Assembly (NCBI RefSeq): GCF_002261215.1
Contig: NZ_NEVS01000001.1
Location: forward strand, 1,054,001 to 1,118,000
Direction: 5' to 3'
Length of the DNA stretch: 64,000 bases
Source of the DNA: Bordetella genomosp. 11
Lineage (GTDB): Bacteria > Pseudomonadota > Gammaproteobacteria > Burkholderiales > Burkholderiaceae_B
The position numbers and the translations under genes are program-made. Numbering within the stretch: position 1 is the first letter of the stretch; each line of letters starts with the position of its first letter. The notes beneath the pieces were generated by a model. The model was not told where the DNA came from. It did not search any database and saw nothing but the letters and a program-made list of their open reading frames with translations. Shown piece by piece: positions 28,601 through 37,218 of this stretch.

Positions 28601-29338
28601 CAGGCTCCGGCGTCCGTCGATGGCGATACCGATGGCGTTCGCGGCGGAGCCTTCGATCCGTACGTCCGGTGCCTGGGCGCTGGCCGGCCCGGTGTAGCCC
28701 ATGCTCCATAGCTTCGGCGGGCTCAGTTCGCCCAGCGGCCGGCCCAGGCGGGCGGTCGGTGTCGTCACATCCACCGCGACGCTGCCCGGGCCCTGGATCG
28801 CGATCGTGCCGCGGTGCACTTCAAGGGTGCCCTCCGGTGGCGGCTTCTGACCGGGCGCTTCCGGCGGCACGCCGCGCATGCCCTCCACCGCGTGCGCGCG
28901 CGCTCCCCGGGTCAGGAGGTGGACATCCGTCATCACGACGCGGGCGCCGCCGCCGTAGTACAGCGCATAGGCGTCGTCGCCGTGCGTCGTGACGGAGCCG
29001 GACACCACCGCCGCGCCCGCCTCCAGCGCCTGGATGCCATGTTCCCGGTCATGCCGCGTCACGATAGGCCCCTGCACACGGGCCAGGCCTTCGGGATTGC
29101 CGTTGGTGGCCTGGACCGTCGTATCCGCCGGCCCGAACTGCCTGACGTGCTGGCCGCCGTAAGCCGGATCGGCAGCGCCGGCCAGCAGGCCGAAGGACGT
29201 CGCGCCGTACAAGGCGCGCAGGATCCACGGCGCCTGGCCGCGGTGGGTCGCCGGATGTCCGCCTGGTGGGCGGATGCGCTGGAACATCGGGGGTGGGTAC
29301 GACGATGGCGGGGATGCAGGGTGTTGCGGGTCAGACAT
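25697..29338 (-). CDS. Type Va autotransporter with Pro-rich repeats, pertactin-like
   Basis: A 1213-residue surface protein. The ATG at 29338 has a TTTAGGAGCAG site; a long Pro-rich N-terminus precedes the hydrophobic signal core near 40-60 (ILRALYGATSFGLLAGAADPAYG). The beta-helix passenger (about 65-650) resembles the neighbour (DAYALYYGGGARVVMTDVHLLTRG) and has an RGD in MRVRGDARR. Seven 14-residue repeats of the type VNEPTPTPESHPVP occupy about residues 733-830, then an acidic linker and the barrel (IGIWLEATDARQ to VGLQYRW). Pertactin also has Pro-rich repeats before its barrel, but this stretch is much longer. Adhesin-like function is inferred. Confidence 0.9.
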   Translation of the reverse strand: MSDPQHPASPPSSYPPPMFQRIRPPGGHPATHRGQAPWILRALYGATSFGLLAGAADPAYGGQHVRQFGPADTTVQATNGNPEGLARVQGPIVTRHDREHGIQALEAGAAVVSGSVTTHGDDAYALYYGGGARVVMTDVHLLTRGARAHAVEGMRGVPPEAPGQKPPPEGTLEVHRGTIAIQGPGSVAVDVTTPTARLGRPLGELSPPKLWSMGYTGPASAQAPDVRIEGSAANAIGIAIDGRRSLEFNGVGIALTQAGAVALSVSGGAGVTGRNAGIAVSGPDSFGMRVRGDARRADAERCPVPSVVKLTDGFIDMTGHNSPAVEIVRGNVFLEDVSIATAAGARFAVGNEGGSLHMEGRRERATIRATGSALAAWTADGLPAASFDFRNVSIRSGSHSLMEAGHDHADDATAQPAHVNLSLERSDARGEIWGGTRAPRVNVTLRDGSTWDGHTNIGGTVTAGPGSTWAVDGNAAVQEVALDRGTIAFRQPESADAQPADFHRLQVRQDMRGNGKIAMRVDAANRDSDKILVGGRVRDDIVIALKDTGTPADTVTSIELLHAARGGPANYALPDKAERVLLAGHAFQLHKEASKDGPAVTVLAVPEGAPFVRGYATLDLPAPRGYRETVAETPAAFYSFHETARVDPEHTRRAPIEAPPSRQGEPDRKPDSPRPDTPRPETIPGPVGGIPGGSPPRPGSIPPTVVPGPDDSPPPGRRPGNDPGGPVLAPVPVDEPAPTPESHPVPVNVPTPTPENHPVPVNEPTPTPESHPVPVNEPTPTPGNPPAPVNEPTPTPESPPAPVNESTPTPGNPPAPVGKPTPAPEGEPPLDGEPAPDAGSPPEPNAHDVPAGTDAESETQAPPGGEGEATEQAEQSQPEPPAAPEPAPPPPPLPTPLSTGATLAMNNAALAAGQGIWNAQLAALNRRLRAARQGNAATLPGGTHAIDGSGIGIWLEATDARQKIDNPLTGKYRQDLQGFVAGIDRAIDVAAGRWHIGLLAAQAGSHRDFDDGKGRTRSAHVGGYATFLGPQGSYATAIVAAGRYRHDMHGKATDGKRLAGAFRNNGIGASIEAGHRVELPRAWFAEPHAGLDYLYVGGARYTLSDGTPVRDHGGHSLQGRVGARIGRVIGTGNGGSVTPYLRAGYAYERGNRNHVTVNGMALKADLGGGRVELGAGFEARLGKAYSLVLDAGYAKGRRFEESRMVIVGLQYRW
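26849..27142 (-). repeat. Seven 42-bp repeats coding the Pro-rich stalk
   Basis: Seven in-frame units of 42 bases encode 14-residue blocks: VDEPAPTPESHPVP, VNVPTPTPENHPVP, VNEPTPTPESHPVP, VNEPTPTPGNPPAP, VNEPTPTPESPPAP, VNESTPTPGNPPAP and VGKPTPAPEGEPPL. Middle copies are most alike and the ends are diverged, as expected for a tract that gains and loses inner copies by slippage. Loss or gain keeps the reading frame. Confidence 0.92.
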
Positions 29339-30032
29339 ACTGCTCCTAAAGCGCTAAGGGTGGGAAAAACCGGTTGCTGCGTACTCTCTGTGGTGGATGG
29401 GAATTCGCCGCGGGCCGCAAGGCGCGCGGACGGATAAGCCGGCCTGTCGGGATGCGCCGGGGCGAGCGGCCGACGGGCGCATGGCGCGGCAGCGCATCGC
29501 GGCAACGGCGCCGGGGAAAAGGGCTACGGTGGAGGGCGGTGCGCTTCGCCCGCGCGTGGCGCCGCAACAGCGGGCGCATGCGTTCGAGGCGGCATCGACG
29601 CGACGATGGGCAGTACTTGCCCGCGCACGCCCGGTTCATCGGACGTGCGGCGCGCGTCGAGCGCTAACAGCGAAGCGTCAGCAGGGAGGTCGCGCGTAAC
29701 GGTGCCCGTTGAGGGAACCGCGCGTTCCTCCGAAGAAGGTAAAGCGGGGAGGCGCCATGAACCGCGGGCGCGCCACGATCCGGGTGGTCAGGGAGTGGAA
29801 CTGCGGAAGCGGGGAGTAGGTCAACGAAGTCATCAAGCTGCGGGGTCTACGGCCAGATCGATCTGGGTGCAACAGGGTTGGGTCATGAAGAGGCCCATTC
29901 GTCGCGCGCGTAGAAGACGGGGTTCCTGTTTGATGCAGGAATTCCCCGCCTCCATAACTTATAGGACTTACTCTTAGCGACGGCGCCGCCGGATCGAGCC
30001 GATGACATCCCGCGTAACCGGCAGCGCTCCGC
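29339..30032. other. Intergenic region upstream of the second autotransporter
   Basis: About 700 bp without a supportable gene. It must hold the autotransporter promoter and the 3' end of the sodC transcript. It contains an imperfect hairpin at 29919-29947 and, at 29758-29820, a 20-codon frame (MNRGRATIRVVREW) behind a GGGGAGG site that I do not count as a gene. I searched for BvgA-like TTTCCTA heptads and saw no convincing pair. Confidence 0.5.
29919..29947 (-). terminator. Imperfect hairpin downstream of sodC
   Basis: GGGGTTCCTG pairs with CAGGAATTCCCC with a two-base bulge and a seven-base loop. It lies about 85 bp after the sodC stop on the minus strand. The following bases (GTCTTCT) give only a poor T-tract. 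Confidence 0.35.
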
Positions 30033-30578
30033 TCAGGGAATTACGCCGCAGGCCGCGCGCGCACCGCCGCCGCCCAGCGGCAGGGGATGGTCGCTATGGT
30101 TGTCCCCGCCGACGTGGATCATCAGCGCGTGCTTGTGGACCTCGGCGAGCTTCAGGCGTGGCGCCAGTACGGGGTTGGTGGCGTTGCCCGCGGCGTCGAC
30201 GTATAACGCGGGCAGGTCGCCGCGGTGGCCGTCGCCCCATGGGCTGCCGTGCTTCTTCGTCCCGTTCGGGTCGTAGTGGCCGCCCGCGGCCCCGGCGGGC
30301 ACGGGCTTGCCGTCCTGCTGCGAGGGGCCGCAATCGCCTTTTTCGTGGATGTGGAAGCCGTGCAGGCCGGGCGGCAGGCCCTTCAGGTTGGGAGTCAGGA
30401 GCAGGCCGTACTTGTTTTGCGACAGGGTGACGGTGCCTATGTCCTCTCCTTTGCCGGTGGGGGTGGCCAGCGCCATCGGGACCGTGACGTCGGCCCGCGC
30501 GGGAGCGGCCGCGAACAGCGCGGCGGCGGCCACCGCTGTCGCCGCCAGCAGGGCCTTGCGGGAATGGGAATGTTTCAT
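30033..30578 (-). CDS. sodC: Periplasmic Cu/Zn superoxide dismutase
   Basis: A 181-residue exported enzyme converting superoxide to oxygen and hydrogen peroxide in the periplasm. The signal peptide runs [29 protein letters not shown]. Copper ligands lie in [12 protein letters not shown], the bridging and zinc ligands in [13 protein letters not shown] and GDLPALYVD, and the last copper histidine in [13 protein letters not shown]. The Cys pair (DCG and ACGVIP) forms the usual disulfide. GGAGG precedes the ATG at 30578. It follows the sensor kinase gene by about 100 bp on the same strand and may be read with it. Confidence 0.95.
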   Translation of the reverse strand: MKHSHSRKALLAATAVAAAALFAAAPARADVTVPMALATPTGKGEDIGTVTLSQNKYGLLLTPNLKGLPPGLHGFHIHEKGDCGPSQQDGKPVPAGAAGGHYDPNGTKKHGSPWGDGHRGDLPALYVDAAGNATNPVLAPRLKLAEVHKHALMIHVGGDNHSDHPLPLGGGGARAACGVIP

Positions 30579-30682
30579 CGGACCTCCTTCCGGGAATGGC
30601 CGGCGCCGGGTTGGCGGCCGGTGTGCCGAGTGTGACCGAAGCTTGCGCATTCGTCAGCCGGCAATGCGTTACCGGAGTTTGG

Positions 30683-32056
30683 TCAGGCCAGGACGCTGAA
30701 GCCTATGGTCGTGGCATCGGCATCGCTGCTGGCGAACACGTCGCCGCCATGCATGGTGGCCACCGCCTTGACGATGGCCAGGCCCAGGCCATGGCCATGG
30801 GTGTGGCCATTGTCGTGGCGGGCGGCGTCGACCCGGTAGAAACGGTCGAACAGCCGTGGCAAATGCACGGGGTCGATCGCCGGCCCTGGATTGGAAACGG
30901 CGATGCGCACCGTGCCGGGCTGCGACTCGATGCGGACGGTGATGCGGCGCCCGCATTCGGTATGCTGGATGGCATTCTGCAACAGGTTGGTGACCGCCCG
31001 GCGAAAGCGCGCCGTGTCCAGCGAGGCCTGTGCCTCGGTGTCGCCTTCGATGTCCACGGCCAGGCGCATATCGTCCAGGACGAATTCGAAGAACTCGATG
31101 GTCTTGCCGACTTCCGCCGCCACGGGCGTGCGCACCAGTCCGGTGGCGGCTTCGCCCTGGTCGGCGCGGGCCAGGAACAGCATGTCGTTGACGATGGCGC
31201 GCAGCCTGTCGAGCTCTTCCAGGTTGGACTGCAGCACTTCCTCCAGGTCCGTGGCGCTGCGGCGGCGCGAGAGCGCGACCTGGGTCTGGCCGATCAGGTT
31301 GGTGAGGGGGGTGCGCAATTCATGGGCGACGTCGGCATTGAAGGCTTCCAGGCGGGTATAGGCGGTTTCGAGCCGGCTGAGCGCGCCGTTGAAGGCGCCA
31401 GCCAGGTCGGCCAGCTCGATGGGCAGCGTGGCGACGTTCAGCCGCTGCGACAGGTGCCGGGGGCTTAGCATGCTGGCTTCGCTCGATAGCCGCTGCAGCG
31501 GCAGCAGGCCCATGCGGGCCACCCAGTGGCTTAGCAGCATGATCAGCAGCACGGCCGACAGCAGCAGGCCGGCCAGGGCGATCAGGAAGGTATGCAGCGT
31601 ATGGAAGTAGGGGGCCGTCTCCATCCCGACGATGAACTTGACCGTGGGACGCTCCTGCAGCGCCGGGACGGTGCGGACCAGCACGCGCATGGGGTATTCG
31701 CGGCCGGGCATGGCGATGCTGTAGAAGCCGTCGGCCGGCGGGCTGGCGGCCAGGCTGGGGGGAACGTCCCTGCCATAGGCGTAGGCTGGATCCGGGCTCA
31801 GGATCCAGAAGCGCAGGCTGCCGTCGGCCGGCGTCAGGGTGTCCATCTTGGTTTCGGCGCGGCTCCAGCGTTCGGTGCTGCCCATGCGGTTGAGGGCATA
31901 CAGCATTTCGTTGGCGGTGGTGTCCAGCACCTCGGTCTGCTGGCGGGCCAATTCCGCCCGCAGGACGCCGTATAGGGCGATGCCGATCAGCGAAAAGGTC
32001 AGCAGCGCAACCGATGCGAACATCAGCGCCAGGCGGGTGGTGATGGAACGCTTCAT
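30683..32056 (-). CDS. CusS-type heavy-metal sensor histidine kinase
   Basis: A 457-residue membrane kinase. Transmembrane segments lie at about 11-33 and 155-177 around a 120-residue periplasmic sensor, then HAMP, then the H-box [19 protein letters not shown] with His245. The ATPase domain has [10 protein letters not shown] (N-box) and [12 protein letters not shown] (G-box). The [14 protein letters not shown] wording and layout match the CusS/CopS/HprS group. The start overlaps the response-regulator stop (ATGA). The periplasmic part has no Met/His cluster that would prove copper sensing, so the signal remains open. Confidence 0.9.
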   Translation of the reverse strand: MKRSITTRLALMFASVALLTFSLIGIALYGVLRAELARQQTEVLDTTANEMLYALNRMGSTERWSRAETKMDTLTPADGSLRFWILSPDPAYAYGRDVPPSLAASPPADGFYSIAMPGREYPMRVLVRTVPALQERPTVKFIVGMETAPYFHTLHTFLIALAGLLLSAVLLIMLLSHWVARMGLLPLQRLSSEASMLSPRHLSQRLNVATLPIELADLAGAFNGALSRLETAYTRLEAFNADVAHELRTPLTNLIGQTQVALSRRRSATDLEEVLQSNLEELDRLRAIVNDMLFLARADQGEAATGLVRTPVAAEVGKTIEFFEFVLDDMRLAVDIEGDTEAQASLDTARFRRAVTNLLQNAIQHTECGRRITVRIESQPGTVRIAVSNPGPAIDPVHLPRLFDRFYRVDAARHDNGHTHGHGLGLAIVKAVATMHGGDVFASSDADATTIGFSVLA

Positions 32057-32739
32057 TCGGGCAGCGCTTCGTCGCGCTGTTCCAGGACATAGCCCATGCC
32101 GCGTATGGTATGCAGCAGGCGGACGCCGAAGGGCGCATCGATCTTGGCGCGCAGCCGCTTGATGGCCACTTCGACGACGTTGACGTTGCTGTCGAAGTTC
32201 ATGTCCCAGACCAGCTCGGCGATCGCGGTCTTGGAGAGGATCTCGCCCTTGCGCCGTGCCAGCACGGCAAGCAGGGCGAACTCCTTGGCGGTCAGGTCGA
32301 TGCGCACGCCGGCGCGCTGCGCCTTGCGGCTGGCCAGGTCGATCTGCAGGTCGCCGATACGCAGGTGCATGGGCTCCTGGGCGCGGCCGCGGCGGGTCAG
32401 GGCCTGCAGGCGGGCCAGCAGTTCCAGGAAGGAAAACGGCTTGACCAGGTAGTCGTCGGCGCCGTCCTGCAAACCGCGTATGCGGTCTTCCACACCGTCG
32501 CGCGCCGTCAGCATGATGACGGGCGTCTGTCGCATGCGCCGCAGTTCGCGCAATACGCGGAAGCCGTCCAGCCCCGGCAGCATGGCGTCCAGGACGATGA
32601 CGTCGTAATCATGCTCCAGGGCCAGGTGCTGGCCGTCGATGCCGTTGTGCGCCAGATCGACGGTGCAGCCTTGCTCGGTCAGCCCCTTGTGCAGGTAGTC
32701 GGCCGTTTTGAGCTCGTCTTCGACGATCAGGATTTTCAT
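32053..32739 (-). CDS. CusR-type response regulator (OmpR family)
   Basis: A 228-residue two-domain regulator. The receiver has Asp51 in [11 protein letters not shown], acidic residues in VEDE, Thr in MLTARD and Lys in YLVKPFSF. The winged helix contains [53 protein letters not shown], very close to CusR/CopR/HprR. This class binds TGACA-N4-TGTCA boxes, and one such box lies upstream of the efflux operon (38747-38766). It follows the pump gene by 14 bp and couples to the kinase. Confidence 0.92.
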   Translation of the reverse strand: MKILIVEDELKTADYLHKGLTEQGCTVDLAHNGIDGQHLALEHDYDVIVLDAMLPGLDGFRVLRELRRMRQTPVIMLTARDGVEDRIRGLQDGADDYLVKPFSFLELLARLQALTRRGRAQEPMHLRIGDLQIDLASRKAQRAGVRIDLTAKEFALLAVLARRKGEILSKTAIAELVWDMNFDSNVNVVEVAIKRLRAKIDAPFGVRLLHTIRGMGYVLEQRDEALPE

Positions 32740-32753
32740 GCCGCTCTTTTACC

Positions 32754-35700
32754 CTATTTCTGCACCAGTGGCTCGTCCTGCCTGGTGCCGTCCGCGCCGG
32801 CCCGCCGCGCCGCCTTGCGATCGGCGCGGGCCTGCCTGCGCTTCAGGTACCAATAATGCGCGCGGTCCAGGTAAAGGTAGACGACGGGCGTGCTGAACAG
32901 GGTCAGGGCCTGGGACACGATCAGCCCGCCCACCATGGCGTACCCCAGCGGACGCCGCAGCTCGGCGCCCTGGCCGTTGCCCAGCATCAGCGGCAGGCCG
33001 CTGAGCAGCGCGCACATCGTCGTCATCATGATGGGGCGGAAGCGCAGCAGGCAGGCCTGGTAGATGGCTTCCTGGGGCGACATGCCGTGCTCGCGTTCGG
33101 CGTGCAGGGCGAAGTCGATCATCATGATGCCGTTCTTTTTCACGATGCCGATCAGCAGAATGATGCCGATCAGCGCGATCACGCTCAGGTCGTAGCCGCC
33201 CGCGCGCAGGATCAGCAGCGCGCCCAGCCCCGCCGAAGGCAGGGTGGAAAGGATCGTCAGCGGATGGATGTAGCTTTCGTAGAGAAAGCCCAGCACGATA
33301 TAGACGGCGATCAGCGCGGCGGCAATCAGGTAGGGCTGGGACTTGAGCGAGTCGCCGAAGGCGCGCGCGGCGCCCTGGAACGATCCGACCAGCGTGGCCG
33401 GCACGCCCATGGCCGTCTTGGTCGCGTCGATCGCCTGTACCGCCTCGCCCAGCGACGTGCCGGGCGCCAGGTTGAAGGACAGGGTTACCGCCGGGAACTG
33501 GCCCTGGTGGTTGATGGCCAGGTAACCCGTCTTGGTGGTATCCAGCTTGACGAACGTGGACAGCGGAACCTGCTCGCCGGTCAGCGGGGATGTCAGATAC
33601 AGCTTGCTGAAGAGGGAGGGATCCCGCTGCAGCGCCGGCGTGACTTCCAGCACGACGTGATAGCTGTTCAATTGCGTGAAGTACTGCGCCACCTGGCGCT
33701 GGCCGATGGCGTCGTAGATGGTGGAATCGATCAGGGCGGGCGAAATCCCGAAGCTGGACGCCCGCGCGCGGTCGATGGTCAGGGTGGCGGTGGGCGCGTT
33801 GCTTTGCTGGTCGGACGCGACGTCGGTCAGTTGGGGCAGTTGCGCGAACCGCGTGGCCAGCCTGGGCGCCCATTCGTTCAGTTCGTCCAGGTTGGAATCG
33901 GTCAGGGTGTACTGGTACTGCGTGCGCGACAGGCGGCCACCGACGTTGATGTCCTGCCCGGCCTGCATGTACAGCGTAACGCCTTCCACCTGCGCGACCT
34001 TGGGCCGCAGGCGGCGGATCACCTCGTCGGCGCTATCCTTGCGGCCATCTTCCTTGGAGCGCAGGCCGATATAGAACCGGCCCGTGTTGAACTGGGTCGG
34101 ATCGCCGTTCATGCCGAAGGCCGCCACGTCCTTGTCCTGGCGCACGATATCCGCCAGCCGCACCATGCGGCTGTTCATGGCGGCGAACGAAGAGTCCTGC
34201 GCCGATTGCGCGAAGCCGAAGATGTAGCCCGTATCCTGCTGCGGAAAGAAGCCCTTGGGGATCGTCAGGAACATCAGCACCGTAACGGCCACCGTGGCGA
34301 TGAAGCTCATCAGCGTGATGAACTGGTGGCGCAGCACCCACTGGAGTCCGCGCTTGTAGCCGCCCAGCATCACGTCGAAGCCGCGCTCGAACAGCATGAA
34401 CAGCCGCCCGTGTTCGCGGCCATGCTGGTTCTTCAGGTAGCGCGAGCACAGCATCGGCGTCAAGGTCAGCGACACAATGACCGAAACCAGGATCGTCAGC
34501 GTGACGGTGACGGCGAACTCGCGAAACAGCCGGCCGACGATCCCGCCCATCAGCAGCAGCGGGATGAACACGGCGACCAGCGATACCGAGATGGACATGA
34601 TGGTGAAGCCGATCTCGCCGGCGCCTTTGTAGGCGGCCTCCAGCGGACCCATGCCGTCCTCCACGTGGCGATATATGTTCTCGAGCATCACGATGGCGTC
34701 GTCGACAACAAAGCCCACCGCGATCGTCAGCGCCATCAGCGACAGGTTATCCAGGCTGAAGCCGGCCACGTACATCATGGCCGCCGTTCCCATCAGCGCC
34801 AGCGGGACGGTGATGCAGGGTATCAGCGTCGCGGCGACGTCGCGCAGGAAGACGAAGATGATCATGACCACCAGGACGATGGTAATGATCAGCGTGAACT
34901 CCACGTCCTGCACGGACGCGCGGATGTTCTGCGTGCGGTCGATGATGGTGTTGATCTGCACCGTCGGCGGAATGGCCGCGCGCAGGCGCGGCATGGCGTC
35001 CTTGATGGCGTCGACGGTATCGATCACATTGGCGCCCGGCTGCTTGCTGATCTGCAGCACGATGCCGCGCCCGTTGGTGATCGTATTGCCGGGCGCCGCC
35101 GCCGGGCCGGCGTAGGCCCAGGCGGCCAGTTTGTTGTTCTCCGGGCCGTCCACGGCCACGCCGACATCGCGCACGCGGATCGGCGCGCCGTTGCGATAGG
35201 CGATCACCATGTCGTTCCACGGGGCCGCCTTGAGCAACTGGTCGTTGGTGTAGGTCGTGAAGCTTTGCGTGGGCCCGTCGATCGTGCCCTTGGGCTGGTT
35301 CACCGTGGTCGTCGCGATGACGTTGCGCACATCCTCCAGGCTCAGGCCCAGCGACTTCAGCTTTGCCGGGTCCACCTGCACACGCACAGACGGCTTCTGC
35401 TGGCCGCCGATATTGACCAGGCCGACGCCCTTGATCTGCGAAATCTGCTGCGCCAGGATGTTGTCGGCGTAGTCGTTGACTTCGGTGATGGGCAGCGTGT
35501 CCGACTGCACGCTCAGGATCATGATGGGGGCGTCGGCCGGGTTGACCTTGCGGAAGGTCGGCGCGTTCGGCAGGTTGGACGGCAGTTGTCCGGACGCGGC
35601 GTTGATGGCGGCCTGCACGTCCACGGCGGCCGACTCTATGCTGCGGTCCAGGTCGAATTGCAGCGTGATCTGCGTCTGGCTCTGGCCGCTGAGCGAGGTC

Positions 35701-35939
35701 ATCTGCGACAAACCGGCGATCAGCGAGAACTGCCGCTCCAGGGGCTGGGCGACGTTCGACGCCATGGTCTCCGGACTGCCGCCCGGCAGGCTCACCGTTA
35801 CCTGGATGGTGGGGAAGTCCACCTGCGGCAGCGGCGCCACGGGCAGCAGCGGCCAGGCGGCGATGCCCACCAGCAGGATCGCCAGCGCCAGCAGGCTGGT
35901 GCCGATGGGGCGCTTGATGAAGGTGGCGGAAATACTCAT
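32754..35939 (-). CDS. RND multidrug efflux pump inner-membrane subunit (MdtC/MuxC-like)
   Basis: A 1061-residue proton-driven pump. It starts MSISATFIKRPIGTSLLALAILLVGIAAW and has 12 membrane spans with two periplasmic halves. Proton-relay residues are visible in the fourth span (VGFVVDDAIVMLENIYRHVEDG). The pattern PQVDFPTIQVTVSLPGGSPETMASNVAQPLERQF matches the MdtB/MdtC/MuxB/MuxC branch of the HAE-1 drug pumps. No CusA-like methionine relay is apparent, so metal export is unlikely although the neighbouring regulator is CusR-type. Starts in an ATGA overlap with the adaptor gene. Confidence 0.93.
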   Translation of the reverse strand: MSISATFIKRPIGTSLLALAILLVGIAAWPLLPVAPLPQVDFPTIQVTVSLPGGSPETMASNVAQPLERQFSLIAGLSQMTSLSGQSQTQITLQFDLDRSIESAAVDVQAAINAASGQLPSNLPNAPTFRKVNPADAPIMILSVQSDTLPITEVNDYADNILAQQISQIKGVGLVNIGGQQKPSVRVQVDPAKLKSLGLSLEDVRNVIATTTVNQPKGTIDGPTQSFTTYTNDQLLKAAPWNDMVIAYRNGAPIRVRDVGVAVDGPENNKLAAWAYAGPAAAPGNTITNGRGIVLQISKQPGANVIDTVDAIKDAMPRLRAAIPPTVQINTIIDRTQNIRASVQDVEFTLIITIVLVVMIIFVFLRDVAATLIPCITVPLALMGTAAMMYVAGFSLDNLSLMALTIAVGFVVDDAIVMLENIYRHVEDGMGPLEAAYKGAGEIGFTIMSISVSLVAVFIPLLLMGGIVGRLFREFAVTVTLTILVSVIVSLTLTPMLCSRYLKNQHGREHGRLFMLFERGFDVMLGGYKRGLQWVLRHQFITLMSFIATVAVTVLMFLTIPKGFFPQQDTGYIFGFAQSAQDSSFAAMNSRMVRLADIVRQDKDVAAFGMNGDPTQFNTGRFYIGLRSKEDGRKDSADEVIRRLRPKVAQVEGVTLYMQAGQDINVGGRLSRTQYQYTLTDSNLDELNEWAPRLATRFAQLPQLTDVASDQQSNAPTATLTIDRARASSFGISPALIDSTIYDAIGQRQVAQYFTQLNSYHVVLEVTPALQRDPSLFSKLYLTSPLTGEQVPLSTFVKLDTTKTGYLAINHQGQFPAVTLSFNLAPGTSLGEAVQAIDATKTAMGVPATLVGSFQGAARAFGDSLKSQPYLIAAALIAVYIVLGFLYESYIHPLTILSTLPSAGLGALLILRAGGYDLSVIALIGIILLIGIVKKNGIMMIDFALHAEREHGMSPQEAIYQACLLRFRPIMMTTMCALLSGLPLMLGNGQGAELRRPLGYAMVGGLIVSQALTLFSTPVVYLYLDRAHYWYLKRRQARADRKAARRAGADGTRQDEPLVQK

Positions 35940-37183
35940 CGGCCTTCTCCCTTGGGCGCATTGGCGCCCGTGCCGGCCGCGCGGGCATCCGGCGCGCCGG
36001 CGCGCGTAGCGGTGGCGGCCGGCGGATCGGCCATCGCGGTCGCCGCTGCGGATTCACTCGTGTGCAGGCCGGGGCGCAGCTTGTATTGCCCGTCCACGAC
36101 CACGCGTTCGCCGGCCTTCAGGCCGTCGTCCACCACGGCGACGTTGTCCTGGATCACCGCCACGCGGATCGGCTGGATGCGCGCGATGCCCTGGTCGTCC
36201 AGCGCATAGGCATAGGTGCCGTTCTGGCCGCGCTGCACGACGGCGGCGGGCACCGTCAGGGCCTGCTTGCGCACGCCCAGCTGCAGCCGCGCGTTCACGT
36301 ACTGGCCGGGCCACAGCACGTGGCGCGGGTTGGGAAACAGCGCCTTCAGCTGCACGGTGCCGGTAGTAGTGTCGATCTGGTTGTTGACCAGCACGAGCTT
36401 GCCTTCGCCCAGCGGCTGGTTGGATTCGCGTCCCAGCGCCGTCACGGGCAGTCCCTGCGGCGTGTCCGCCATCGCGGTATTGATGTCGCCGACCGCCGAT
36501 TCCGGCACCGTGAAGATGACGGAGATGGGATCGATCTGGTTGATGACGACCAGGCCGCCGGTGTCGGTCGCGTGCACGATATTGCCCGGGTCCACCAGCC
36601 GCGCGCCCACCCGGCCGCCGATGGGCGCGGTAATGGTGGTGTAGCCAAGCTGGACCTGCGCGAACGCGACCTGGGCCTCATCCATCTGCACCGTCGCTTC
36701 CAGTTGCGACACCAGCGCGCGCTGCGTGTCCAGTTGCTGCTGCGTGGCGGCGTCCTCCTTGGTCAGCTGGGTGAAGCGCTTCAGGTCCAGGCGGGCGTTG
36801 ACCAGCTGCGCCTGGTCCTTGGCCTGCGTCGCCTTGGCCTGCGCCAGCTGCGCCTGCAGGGCGCGCGGATCCAGTTGCGCCAGCATCTGGCCGGCCTTCA
36901 CGTCCTGGCCTTCGACGAAGCCCACTTTGTCGAGTTCGCCGTCAACGCGGGTTTTAACGGTCACCGACTGGTTGGCCGTCACGGTGCCCACGCCGGTCAG
37001 GTAGATGGGCACGTCCTGTTGCTCGACCCGCGTGGAGGTCACGATAACGGGCGGCGTCTTGGGTGCTGGCGCGTCGGCCGATTCGGCTTTTCGCGTCATG
37101 CCCCAAAAGACGGCGGCGACGGCGACCAGCGCCACGCCGGCGACCGCGAATCCGGCGCGGCGCCGGGACAATGCATCTGCCAT
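35936..37183 (-). CDS. RND efflux periplasmic adaptor (MdtA-like)
   Basis: A 415-residue membrane fusion protein. The N-terminal anchor is GFAVAGVALVAVAAVFWGM. The lipoyl halves are VTANQSVTVKTRVDGELDKVGFVEGQDVKAGQMLAQLD and APIGGRVGARLVDPGNIVH, separated by a coiled-coil hairpin (LQAQLAQAKATQAKDQAQLVNARLDLKRFTQL). It ends in an Ala/Pro/Gly-rich tail. It links the RND pump to the outer-membrane channel. The gene lies between them in the same operon. Confidence 0.93.
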   Translation of the reverse strand: MADALSRRRAGFAVAGVALVAVAAVFWGMTRKAESADAPAPKTPPVIVTSTRVEQQDVPIYLTGVGTVTANQSVTVKTRVDGELDKVGFVEGQDVKAGQMLAQLDPRALQAQLAQAKATQAKDQAQLVNARLDLKRFTQLTKEDAATQQQLDTQRALVSQLEATVQMDEAQVAFAQVQLGYTTITAPIGGRVGARLVDPGNIVHATDTGGLVVINQIDPISVIFTVPESAVGDINTAMADTPQGLPVTALGRESNQPLGEGKLVLVNNQIDTTTGTVQLKALFPNPRHVLWPGQYVNARLQLGVRKQALTVPAAVVQRGQNGTYAYALDDQGIARIQPIRVAVIQDNVAVVDDGLKAGERVVVDGQYKLRPGLHTSESAAATAMADPPAATATRAGAPDARAAGTGANAPKGEGR

Positions 37184-37218
37184 GATCTTCGCTCTCGTTT
37201 CCTGGAATTCGTTTCGCG

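Noticed and set aside
29339..29750. BvgA binding sites upstream of the autotransporter
   Set aside because: I found no inverted pair of TTTCCTA-like heptads, so Bvg control cannot be claimed from sequence.
29758..29820. 20-codon gene MNRGRATIRVVREW... behind GGGGAGG
   Set aside because: Too short, no hydrophobic or structured character, and no partner gene; a ribosome-like GGAGG is common by chance in this composition.
30683..32739. Calling the two-component pair cusSR/copSR with copper as the signal
   Set aside because: Family match is strong, but the kinase sensor lacks a visible Met/His metal cluster and the pump is drug-type; HprSR-like oxidant sensing fits equally well, so no gene symbol was assigned.
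32856..36209. 1117-codon open frame on the plus strand opposite the RND pump and adaptor genes
   Set aside because: It is antisense to two clear genes; its translation is His/Arg/Gly/Gln-rich without domains, as expected from frame shadows in very GC-rich DNA.
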